32,468 bases of DNA from a virus. The stretch is from positions 1 to 32,468 of IMG/VR virus record IMGVR_UViG_3300008954_000167; one strand, written 5' to 3'. A model generated the notes under the pieces. The model was given only the letters and a program-made list of their open reading frames with translations, was not told where the DNA came from and ran no database searches. A program made the position numbers and the translations under genes. Below are positions 8,632 to 15,424 of the stretch, piece after piece; position 1 is the first letter of the stretch; every line of letters begins with the position of its first letter.

Positions 8632-9870
8632 TTAAGCATCGTTGTTTTTGATGCCAGCTAACTTTTGCATCCTATCCACTAAACGCGGATCGGATTTCGC
8701 CTCTTTGCGAGGCAAGAATGCTGAAGAACGTTTTTGTACTGCTTCGTTTAGGGATTTAGGCTCTCTCTTATTAGAGTTTGTGCCTACCACTGCACTTTGA
8801 AGGGTTTCAAAAATAGTTTTTGCTTCTTCAACGGAACCGGCTTTTTGCACAGCTTCAACAATTTTATCTTTTTGTCGCTCATTCAGGGAGATACTGTCTA
8901 AAACACGGTTTGTGTATAAAAGCTTTGCATTCTGAAGATTTGCTTCATTGAGCTTTTCTTTCATTTCTACAAATAGACCTTTATACTTCTCATTCTCTTC
9001 TTGAAGCTTTTGTAAAGCTTCTTGACCATTTGTCCAATGGCCATATAAATTTTTATATTCTTGTTCGTATTGCGCATGCGATTCAAAAAGTCGAGCATGC
9101 TGTTCGTAAAGTTCATTATAGTGGTGGTGATACGCTTGAAGTTGCTCTTCCATTGTCCCTACATCTGCACCGGTTTCTGTTCTGATGTCTGTTTCTACAG
9201 CGCTTGCAGATGTCGTATCTTGAGTGTTGACAAATGATTCATCGGCCTCTTCTAGATTTTCGTCTTCCTCAAGATCTAACAACTCGTTCAAATCGTATTC
9301 TTCTTCAAGGGCATCTTCGTTTTCTAAGACCTCTTGCTGGGTATCTTCATTAACTTCACTCATATCGTAACCTTCTCCTAAAATGTCTATTAAAAGTGAC
9401 TCTTGCACTAAGTATTGTTCTTCCGGGGGACCTTCTTCTCCCATGATCTCTGCGGCAGTTCCTGCAGCGTCCATTGGCATGCCCATATCGCCTTCTGCTT
9501 CTGCTGACTGAAGGGCTGCGCCAAGTTGATCTAGATCTATAGTTATTGGCTGGTCCTCTTCTGGACATGGGCACAATTTTTCACCATCGCCGTGCGCTGG
9601 AGGTATATCTCCCATAAATTCAGGGGTTTCGGTTGGACCTGCTGCAGCTGCAGGATCGGCCATTGGATCGCCTCCGCCTAGGCCGCCTAGCATTGCGGCC
9701 ATCATCTCCTCTTCGCCACCTTCTGGTGGGGGGCCTTGCTCTAACAAGTGATTAACGGCATTTTTAATGTCTATTGAGTATTTCTCAATTAGTGTGGATT
9801 CTGCATTCCTAATCGCAGCTTCTTTTAAAGCTTCTGCATCAACGATTGCTTGTTCAAGCATGGAAGACAT
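8632..9870 (-). CDS. gp22: Prohead core scaffold protein, gp22-like
   Basis: Internal scaffold that shapes the prohead and is then degraded by gp21. The 412 residues are longer than T4 gp22 (269). The N-terminus is a helix with Ala/Glu repeats, followed by a Gly/Met/Pro/Glu-rich middle (residues about 48-160), a very acidic stretch (DLEEDENLEEADE), a long coiled coil at about 240-340 (YEQHARLFESHAQYEQEYKN and on), and a C-terminal RLVDRMQKLAGI typical of gp22-type cores. Several L/I-x-E sites are present. It sits immediately upstream of the capsid gene as in T4, with a 21-base gap, a strong AAAGGAG SD, and a terminator plus promoter-like motif upstream. Confidence 0.88.
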   Translation of the reverse strand: MSSMLEQAIVDAEALKEAAIRNAESTLIEKYSIDIKNAVNHLLEQGPPPEGGEEEMMAAMLGGLGGGDPMADPAAAAGPTETPEFMGDIPPAHGDGEKLCPCPEEDQPITIDLDQLGAALQSAEAEGDMGMPMDAAGTAAEIMGEEGPPEEQYLVQESLLIDILGEGYDMSEVNEDTQQEVLENEDALEEEYDLNELLDLEEDENLEEADESFVNTQDTTSASAVETDIRTETGADVGTMEEQLQAYHHHYNELYEQHARLFESHAQYEQEYKNLYGHWTNGQEALQKLQEENEKYKGLFVEMKEKLNEANLQNAKLLYTNRVLDSISLNERQKDKIVEAVQKAGSVEEAKTIFETLQSAVVGTNSNKREPKSLNEAVQKRSSAFLPRKEAKSDPRLVDRMQKLAGIKNNDA

Positions 9871-9915
9871 ATATACGCTCCTTTGTTTCTATAGCTGTTC
9901 ATAATAAGTAGTGTG

Positions 9916-9925
9916 TATAATTAGT
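9916..9925 (-). promoter_or_regulatory. Late-promoter candidate ACTAATTATA upstream of gp22
   Basis: Coding-strand ACTAATTATA lies between the upstream terminator and the gp22 ATG, about 45 bases before the start. It is identical to the site before the gp13-like gene. It would drive scaffold and capsid together. Confidence 0.38.
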
Positions 9926-9939
9926 AAAAACCCCAATTT

Positions 9940-9976
9940 AAAAAAAAGCGGGTCAGACACTAAGATCTGACCCGCT
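9940..9976 (-). terminator. Strong terminator after the 870-residue fibre-like gene
   Basis: On the minus strand an 11-base perfect stem AGCGGGTCAGA / TCTGACCCGCT with an 8-base loop is followed by eight T. It lies about 24 bases after the stop codon at 10000. Confidence 0.93.
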
Positions 9977-9999
9977 TAATAAAACACGTATGGTTAAAT

Positions 10000-12612
10000 T
10001 TACATTACACCATCGTTGCCCGGACCAAATTCTCCATCGCTCAATTCTTCCATGAGAAGCTTAAAGCGCTTTCCAGAAGTGTTGTGACGAAGGGTCAAAT
10101 AATCAGATTCCTCTATAACAGACCAGTCGCCGCGCTCATTTTTCAAGTGAAGGTCGCCCGTATACACGTTGTTAGCGTATACAGCGTCCCACTTTGCACC
10201 ACTTGCGCCCAAATCCTGTCCACCATTGCTGTCTGGAGAAACAGTAGCACCCATAAGAATACTTCCACCAGATTCAATAGTCAGGTTTGTACCATCACTA
10301 ACAATGTACTCGCCAGTATCAGCAAACTGTAATCGTTTGCCAGAAGCCATCGTCATCGCTGATACATCACCATCAAGTCGGAAAACCTCTGTCTCGGAAC
10401 CACCGTCATTTACCTTAAAGATCATATCTTTATTTGAAACCGCCGTCAGCAGGGTCATGTCACCAGAATTATCATGTTCAAACATGAAAACTTCAGTGCC
10501 TGCAACTTTGAGGTCAAAGGCTCCGCCGCCTGCATCGAGGATAACATCTCCACCAGCATCAACCAAGAAGTCAACTGCAGGCTTGATATTAATATCGGCA
10601 TCATCTACAAGCTGCAAATCAGTACCATCATGGTTGATATAGGCGGCTGCTGCACCAAACGTAATCTTCTTGGTACCAGCCATTAACAACGATGAAACAT
10701 CACCATCAAGTCGGAAAACCTCTGTCTCGGAACCACCGTCAGTAATCTTAAAGATCATGTCCTTGTCCGAAGTGTCGTTAAGAAGAGTTACATCGCCAGA
10801 ATTGCTATGCTCAAACATAAATATTTCAGTGCCTGCAACCTTGAGTTCGAACTCACCATTGGCAGCATCTAAAACAAGTCCCGCGCCGGAATCCAACGTA
10901 ATTGGATTAGCAGCAATTGTGAGACCTGTTGTACCATCGTGAGTAAGTGTAGCATCTTTGCCTGCGCCTAAGCCGAGGACGGCCGAATCGCTCAACAAAT
11001 ATACATCATCACCAACAATAACATCCAAAGCAACACTCAATCCACCATCTGTCTGCAAAGAACCATCAGTGGTGCTAGTTGCATTTGTAGTGTCATCCGT
11101 TTTAAGAACTCCACCAACAGTACATGCACCATTAGATGTAATTACACCTGCAGTACTAATAGTAGTACCGGTGTCACCGTAGCCGCCGCCGAAAGTGGCA
11201 GCTGCAGTACAAGTCAAACTAGCAACAGTTGCAACACCAGTATCAAGCGTACTAGAACCATTGTCAATATTGCCGAAGCCACTAGAAATAGCACCTGAGT
11301 TAAGGGTACCGACCGTAGTTGCTGCAGTTGTAACAAGGTTGGGCATTGCCGTAATCTCATCATCAAAATATGCAGCCAACGATTGAACCGTAACTTGCTT
11401 CATGGCTGTACCGTCATTAAAAACAACACCGTCACCATCAGCAACAGTCACTGTAGAAATGGTTGAGCCGCCATCCATAAAGTTAAGTTCAGCAGCAGTA
11501 GCGGTTACCAACGTGCCTCCCAACTTTAAACCACCGGCAGAACCATCGTGAGTGGAAATATCCACAGTGATGTTGCCATCGGAAGCCAAACCTTTTATGT
11601 CCATACCTTTAGATAAAGTACCGTCAAGCTCAGCAACATAAAATTCTAAACTACCTTCTTCTTCGCCAGTAGTAACATCGTCACTCTTCGCCAAGATTCG
11701 CGCATAGGTATGTTCATTACCAGCCGAATCGTACCCTGCAAAGTCAACGTTACCCAGAACGTCAGCATCAGCAGGAGAAGCACTTGACATGTGCAATTTA
11801 AGAGTCGCACCGGTTGCGTCAGCATTCGAGTTTAAAAGCTCCAAAACAGGATCGCTCGAACCCGAATGTGTCAACACAAGACCGCTGTCGTGCGAGTGTG
11901 TTAATGTAACTTCCTGATCATCACCGAAGTAAATTTTAGCGCCATTTGCCAAATAAAGATCAGACCACTCAGCAGAAGCGCCACCAAGAGCCGCACCATC
12001 TGCAGACGCAGGATTGACCCCACCAAAAGTAGAAGTGCCAGTAGATGTGATCGCACCACACCCAACAGTACCAATAGTTGCAATATTTTTACTAGCGTCA
12101 AGAACAACTGCTTTAGAAGCAGCTGCAGTACCAGCAGTAATGCCATCAAGCTGTTCTAAATCGGCTTCTGACATTGCTGCCGAACCAATAGTAAAGCTAG
12201 TGGCACAAGTAATTGGACCGTTAAAAGTCGCTGCGCCTGCTTCGGAACCATCCAAAGTAAGCATTGTGATATCAGAGCCATCATCGGTGCCTTTAAAGAT
12301 AATATCAGTATCGGTGCCTTGAGCATCAATCGTGATATTCCCAGCACTAGTGGCCACGCTGACTGCAGCGTCGCCCGTGGTAATGTAGTTTGCAGCCAAA
12401 CCGATACCCGCAAGATCGTCACCAACAAGATTAGACCATGAGCCTGTTAAGTTTTTAAACTGTAACTGACCTCCGTTATCTCTAATTCCGTAGCCGCTCG
12501 AACCGGTTTCGGCAGAATCTGCCCCCCAGTTAACATAGGCACTTGCAGATAAGTGCATCGTACCTGTTAATTTAATTTGATTATTATTATATTTCCATGT
12601 ATTCAAAGACAT
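10000..12612 (-). CDS. Large beta-repeat fibre-like virion protein
   Basis: An 870-residue Thr/Ala/Gly/Asp-rich protein made of short strands, with very few aromatic or basic residues until the end, as in phage fibres. Residues about 590-810 hold two 111-residue repeats, each with KVAGTE(I/V)FMFEH, then NKDMIFK or DKDMIFK, then GGSETEVFRLDGDVS. Many earlier segments look like decayed versions (ITSTGTSTFGG, LTLTHSHDSG). The C-terminus, LGASGAKWDAVYANN through YTGDLHLKNERGDW, is shared with the 168-residue protein encoded upstream. A GGGGGG SD precedes the ATG. It lies inside the head cluster, just upstream of scaffold, so a head fibre or long appendage fits, but the attachment site is unknown. 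It ends at a strong terminator. Confidence 0.8.
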   Translation of the reverse strand: MSLNTWKYNNNQIKLTGTMHLSASAYVNWGADSAETGSSGYGIRDNGGQLQFKNLTGSWSNLVGDDLAGIGLAANYITTGDAAVSVATSAGNITIDAQGTDTDIIFKGTDDGSDITMLTLDGSEAGAATFNGPITCATSFTIGSAAMSEADLEQLDGITAGTAAASKAVVLDASKNIATIGTVGCGAITSTGTSTFGGVNPASADGAALGGASAEWSDLYLANGAKIYFGDDQEVTLTHSHDSGLVLTHSGSSDPVLELLNSNADATGATLKLHMSSASPADADVLGNVDFAGYDSAGNEHTYARILAKSDDVTTGEEEGSLEFYVAELDGTLSKGMDIKGLASDGNITVDISTHDGSAGGLKLGGTLVTATAAELNFMDGGSTISTVTVADGDGVVFNDGTAMKQVTVQSLAAYFDDEITAMPNLVTTAATTVGTLNSGAISSGFGNIDNGSSTLDTGVATVASLTCTAAATFGGGYGDTGTTISTAGVITSNGACTVGGVLKTDDTTNATSTTDGSLQTDGGLSVALDVIVGDDVYLLSDSAVLGLGAGKDATLTHDGTTGLTIAANPITLDSGAGLVLDAANGEFELKVAGTEIFMFEHSNSGDVTLLNDTSDKDMIFKITDGGSETEVFRLDGDVSSLLMAGTKKITFGAAAAYINHDGTDLQLVDDADINIKPAVDFLVDAGGDVILDAGGGAFDLKVAGTEVFMFEHDNSGDMTLLTAVSNKDMIFKVNDGGSETEVFRLDGDVSAMTMASGKRLQFADTGEYIVSDGTNLTIESGGSILMGATVSPDSNGGQDLGASGAKWDAVYANNVYTGDLHLKNERGDWSVIEESDYLTLRHNTSGKRFKLLMEELSDGEFGPGNDGVM
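10364..10408 (-). repeat. 45-base exact direct repeat, copy 2, in the fibre-like gene
   Basis: This stretch, encoding GGSETEVFRLDGDVS, is identical to 10697-10741. The offset is 333 bases, or 111 codons, the length of the protein repeat unit, so it marks an in-frame duplication kept nearly unchanged. Confidence 0.9.
10697..10741 (-). repeat. 45-base exact direct repeat, copy 1, in the fibre-like gene
   Basis: First copy in transcription order of the 45-base block found again at 10364-10408. Sequence outside the block is similar at the protein level (KVAGTE, FMFEH) but diverged at the base level. Confidence 0.9.
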
Positions 12613-12638
12613 TTATTTATTTTCCCCCCTGTATGTTT

Positions 12639-12648
12639 TATAAATAAA
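12639..12648 (-). promoter_or_regulatory. Late-promoter candidate TTTATTTATA upstream of the 870-residue gene
   Basis: Coding-strand TTTATTTATA, continuing as AAAC, lies about 26 bases before the ATG, in the short gap after the 168-residue gene. It matches the ACTAWTTATA motif at 8 of 10 positions and is followed by a GGGGGG SD. It is the weakest member of the group apart from the sites at 13670 and 26626. Confidence 0.25.
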
Positions 12649-13155
12649 CTATTTAACCTCCTCCAAAACCATCTTATAAACCTTTCCGGTCTTGTTATTG
12701 GTTACTGATAAATAGGCCTCTTCCTCTATAATAGTCCAGTCCCCTCTATCGTTTTTCATGTGGAGGTCGCCGGTATAAAGGTTGTTCGTGTAAATAGCTT
12801 CCCATTTACCATTACTTGCGCCTAGCGATCTTTGATTTCCGTCCGGTAAAATATTTCCAGCGATTGATAAATTCGATCCGAAACTTGCATCATTAGTTAT
12901 ATAAAAGCTACCAGTAAACTGATGGGTGTCATCGGCAGAGTTGCCGAACAGGGTGGAACCATACTGTTCTATGTTAGATACTGTTGTTGTGATTGTGTCG
13001 ACGTGATATTCATTTGCGTACAGTGCGCCAGAAACATATAGGTTGCCAGTTATTTCATGGGTTGCAGATAGAACGCCAGAGACTGTACGTTTTGTGACTT
13101 TAAAACCGCGCTCTTGTGCTTTTTCAATTACACTCCTGTCAGTTCTAAAGCCCAT
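12649..13155 (-). CDS. Short fibre-like virion protein sharing the C-terminal domain of its neighbour
   Basis: A 168-residue protein. The basic N-terminus, FRTDRSVIEKAQERGFKVTK, could anchor it. A middle of short beta repeats follows (ITGNLYVSGALYANEYHV, HQFTGSFYITNDASFGS), typical of trimeric fibre shafts. Residues about 112-168 (LGASNGKWEAIYTNNLYTG, DLHMKNDRGDWTIIEEE, TGKVYKMVLEE) match the end of the 870-residue protein at most positions. It starts directly after the 159-residue gene (TAATGG junction). The role is unknown; a small head or tail appendage is likely. Confidence 0.75.
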   Translation of the reverse strand: MGFRTDRSVIEKAQERGFKVTKRTVSGVLSATHEITGNLYVSGALYANEYHVDTITTTVSNIEQYGSTLFGNSADDTHQFTGSFYITNDASFGSNLSIAGNILPDGNQRSLGASNGKWEAIYTNNLYTGDLHMKNDRGDWTIIEEEAYLSVTNNKTGKVYKMVLEEVK

Positions 13156-13158
13156 CCA

Positions 13159-13638
13159 TTAGGAACCGTCGTCTGTTATGCCAGAGCCAGTGAGGTGATA
13201 CATGGAAGTTGTAGGAATGCTGGTGAGATCGGCAATGACTTGATAGTCAACATTAGTTCCGGCTGATGCAGGGGTGGAGATAAATATCTCTTTGCACTTT
13301 ACATTGAAAGTTACTGAGTCTCCTAAGTTAGACAAAGTAACAAAATGTTTAAATGTTATAACATCGTCACCTGTATTGCTGATGGCCTTTTCGCCCGCGC
13401 TGCCGTTCTCCCCTGCTGCAAAAGCAGTGACGTCCGAACCGCTTTGAAAATGAACTTGTATTGGCAAATCAACGGCAGGTCCGTTTATTACAGTGACGCT
13501 TTTTGTCACATTCGGAAAAGAAATTCTTTGCACCTTGTTATTGGTGCTCAATGCTGAGCCCGTTATGAAGGGCTTCCCTGAAACTTGGTAGGAACCTACA
13601 TTATATAATCCTACTTTTGGTGCGTTGTATACTGCCAT
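13159..13638 (-). CDS. Beta-rich virion protein of unknown role
   Basis: A 159-residue protein, not recognised. The start at 13638 has a good CAGGAG SD. The N-terminus reads MAVYNAPKVGLYNVGSYQ. The rest is Ser/Thr/Val/Gly-rich with predicted strands (SVTVINGPAVDLPIQVHF, SVTFNVKCKEIFIS) and an ending of SMYHLTGSGITDDGS. The pattern IPTTSMYHLTGSGI suits a fibre-base or structural protein. It opens a group of three beta-rich genes that ends at the terminator near 9950. It may be the base on which the two following fibre-like proteins sit. That is inference from adjacency only. Confidence 0.6.
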   Translation of the reverse strand: MAVYNAPKVGLYNVGSYQVSGKPFITGSALSTNNKVQRISFPNVTKSVTVINGPAVDLPIQVHFQSGSDVTAFAAGENGSAGEKAISNTGDDVITFKHFVTLSNLGDSVTFNVKCKEIFISTPASAGTNVDYQVIADLTSIPTTSMYHLTGSGITDDGS

Positions 13639-13669
13639 TTCTTATCTCCTGTCGACACAATACTAATAC

Positions 13670-13679
13670 TTTAATTAGT
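13670..13679 (-). promoter_or_regulatory. Partial late-promoter motif ACTAATTAAA upstream of the 159-residue gene
   Basis: Coding-strand ACTAATTAAA overlaps the bS21 stop codon and lies about 32 bases before the next ATG. With the following bases it also forms a small inverted repeat, ACTAAT-6-ATTAGT. It shares the first 8 bases with the gp13 and gp22 sites. Confidence 0.22.
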
Positions 13680-13911
13680 GTTTTCTTTTTATATTCTCTT
13701 TCTTTGATCGAAGTTTTTCTAATACTCGTTTTCTTCGTCGTTTTTCTTTCAATTTTTTTTCAGAAGGTTTTTCGTAATACATTCTTTCTCTGTATTTCTC
13801 TGTTATGCGCTCCTTCTTACACTTTTTAGTGAACCGACGAATCATTCTTTCAAGTGATTCGTCCCTATTGCGCGGCCTAATTTCAACATTTATTGGTCTC
13901 TTTCTTGACAT
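13675..13911 (-). CDS. rpsU: Phage-encoded ribosomal protein bS21
   Basis: A 78-residue homologue of the small-subunit ribosomal protein bS21, which sits near the anti-SD end of 16S rRNA and helps mRNA initiation. The match runs over nearly the whole protein: an N-terminal VEIRPRNRDESLERMIRRF, then the conserved single Cys (TKKCKK), then YYEKPSEKKLKEKRRRK, lining up with the bacterial E-x2-LRRF, C and YEKPS blocks. The C-terminus is very basic. The ATG is at 13911, overlapping the previous stop as TGATG, so it is probably translationally coupled to the core-like protein. The TTG one codon earlier is less likely. Phage bS21 copies are known from marine and large phages. Incorporation into host ribosomes is inferred. 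Confidence 0.9.
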   Translation of the reverse strand: MSRKRPINVEIRPRNRDESLERMIRRFTKKCKKERITEKYRERMYYEKPSEKKLKEKRRRKRVLEKLRSKKENIKRKH

Positions 13912-14375
13912 CAACTACCTGCTAATTTTTTCCAATTCTTGGATCCACCAAGGGACATTATGCCGCTTATATCTACTCCTGCATCACCTGTCGCCACTCC
14001 AGAAAGAGGGCCAGAATAGCCACCTGCGCTTTCATTTATCTGACCACTATCTGAGAGGGCCTCTGTGCCGCTGAACACATCAACATTGTCAAACCCTGTA
14101 GCGTCTAGTAGTTTTCTTCTTTTTTCTTTCTCTCTTCTATGACGCTGCTCTAAAAGTTGTGCTCTCTCGGCTTTTTCTTCTTCAAGGGCCAAAAGTGCTC
14201 TCTTTTCTTCTTCTAAATTTACACTACTTTGTGTGCTTGTTATTGTTTGTTGAGGCTGGGTGCTTCTCATGACTTCTGTAATTATTCCAGAAAGCACACC
14301 TTCTTCAAAGATTGCCTCTTTTATACACTCTTTGATTAAAGGCTTTAATATTTTTTTCAATTCGCTTCTTTTCAT
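13911..14375 (-). CDS. Small prohead-core-like protein with N-terminal targeting-type helix
   Basis: A 154-residue protein between the prohead protease and bS21. The N-terminus, MKRSELKKILKPLIKECIKE, is an amphipathic helix related to the LKQxIEEQL motif of the polyprotein. It is followed by IFEEG and then I-I-T-E, a possible gp21 cleavage site near residue 34. Residues about 50-95 are a charged coiled coil (LALEEEKAERAQLLEQRHRR). The C-terminal third is Gly/Ser-rich, ending in SGIMSLGGSKNWKKLAGS. In T4 the small core genes 67 and 68 lie next to gene 21, so a core role fits. Sequence identity to those proteins is not claimed. It starts one base after the gp21 stop. Confidence 0.68.
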   Translation of the reverse strand: MKRSELKKILKPLIKECIKEAIFEEGVLSGIITEVMRSTQPQQTITSTQSSVNLEEEKRALLALEEEKAERAQLLEQRHRREKEKRRKLLDATGFDNVDVFSGTEALSDSGQINESAGGYSGPLSGVATGDAGVDISGIMSLGGSKNWKKLAGS

Positions 14376-14376
14376 A

Positions 14377-14982
14377 TTAACTCTCTAATATCTCGTTTAA
14401 TGCGCGATTAATACAATCGCCCTTTGTGAAAACCTTTTTAAGACTACGTTCCATAGACTCGCTAACCATATATGCATCACTGGTAGAAGGCTCCTGAACA
14501 ATGTCAAAACAAATCAACTGAAAGTCACTTTTCACATATGTTTTGCCATTTTTTTGTTCGGTTGAACCTAAACCTCTAGATGATATACCAACTTTTACAT
14601 TTGCTTCAACAAGTGCCTTAAGTGTTTTTCCAGATGGAGTGTTTAAAACCTGAATTTTGCCCATTACGCAATCGCCATCCAACCAAACATCAGTTACAAG
14701 ATGTGAAGCGTTCTTTAAGTTCACAACAGAATCATCTGGGTGGTCTAATTCACCTAAAGATCTTCTTTCGTCAACAATTTTTTTATAATTCTTAACTTCT
14801 CTAGAGAGGATATCTTTAGGGTATACTCTGCCGTTTCCATTTTCTGTATCACACTTTTGCATGACGCCAGAAAGAAAAAGTACACCTTTATTAACAAGTT
14901 TCTTTTCTTCTTCTGTTAATAGATCTTTGCACACTCCATCAGGGCAAAGTTCATAAAATTCTCTTAGAAGTTTTTTAGACAT
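14377..14982 (-). CDS. gp21: Prohead core protease, gp21-like
   Basis: Serine protease that matures the prohead by cutting capsid, scaffold and internal proteins after (L/I)-x-E. The 201 residues (T4 gp21 has 212) contain NGNGRVYPKDIL, GELDHPDD with the likely catalytic His81, NASHLV, and VGISSRGLGS with the nucleophile Ser at 134 or 135. FDIVQEPSTSDAYM carries the conserved Asp160. The C-terminus has L-N-E at 195-197, a possible self-cleavage site. An AGAGGA SD lies 6-7 bases before the ATG, just after a terminator. Its likely substrates in this window are gp23, gp22, the core-like protein and the 1071-residue polyprotein. Confidence 0.94.
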   Translation of the reverse strand: MSKKLLREFYELCPDGVCKDLLTEEEKKLVNKGVLFLSGVMQKCDTENGNGRVYPKDILSREVKNYKKIVDERRSLGELDHPDDSVVNLKNASHLVTDVWLDGDCVMGKIQVLNTPSGKTLKALVEANVKVGISSRGLGSTEQKNGKTYVKSDFQLICFDIVQEPSTSDAYMVSESMERSLKKVFTKGDCINRALNEILES

Positions 14983-15001
14983 CTCTTATCCTCTCTTTAA
15001 T

Positions 15002-15025
15002 AAAAAGTGCGGGCGCAACCCGCAC
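15002..15025 (-). terminator. Terminator after the DUF1360-like gene
   Basis: On the minus strand a perfect 7-base stem GTGCGGG / CCCGCAC with a 5-base loop is followed by TTTTT. It lies between the membrane-protein gene (stop at 15075) and gp21, and would lower read-through into the protease. The bases between 15026 and 15074 hold no gene that I can see. Confidence 0.85.
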
Positions 15026-15074
15026 GAATCTAGAACCGCTGCAGCACCGTCGAACTGGCTGTAGCTTCCATCTC

Positions 15075-15404
15075 TTAGTCAACATTACAATCTCCCTCGT
15101 TTTTAAATGTCACTTTGAACCCAAAGTCATTAATCAATACGCCCAAAAGATAACAAGTTCCAGAACTAAGCCACCCTAAAATAAGCGCATTGGCTAAAGT
15201 ATAGTCATAACTAAATAGTTCCGTCCACTTGTTTATTCCGAATAAAAGCACACCTACCCAGAAACCCATACACATAGGGCAATGAAATAGTTTTCCGAAA
15301 CCATTTAACCATTTTTTTGGGGGCCTGACTTTATCGAATATTGAGCCAAAGATAAGTATCTGCGTTAAACCATACGCAGTTAAAATAAAATATATTAATT
15401 CCAC
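15075..15404 (-). CDS. Small DUF1360-like membrane protein
   Basis: A 109-residue membrane protein. The start is GTG at 15404 behind AGGAGG. The ATG one base earlier is in another frame and soon hits a stop. Three hydrophobic segments lie at about residues 1-22, 47-58 and 69-92. The loop FHCPMCMGFWVGV, with Cys42 and Cys45, is characteristic of the DUF1360 family found in bacteria and phages, whose function is unknown. It lies between the polyprotein and the protease and is followed by its own terminator, so it looks like an accessory gene inserted in the head cluster. A role in the host membrane is likely, but its nature is unknown. Confidence 0.72.
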   Translation of the reverse strand: MELIYFILTAYGLTQILIFGSIFDKVRPPKKWLNGFGKLFHCPMCMGFWVGVLLFGINKWTELFSYDYTLANALILGWLSSGTCYLLGVLINDFGFKVTFKNEGDCNVD

Positions 15405-15424
15405 ATTTCCTCCTTAAGTGATTT

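Noticed and set aside
15026-15074. Possible tRNA or structured RNA between the DUF1360-like gene and gp21
   Set aside because: It contains TTCGA and some inverted GC bases but no cloverleaf, acceptor stem or proper T-arm. It is too short.
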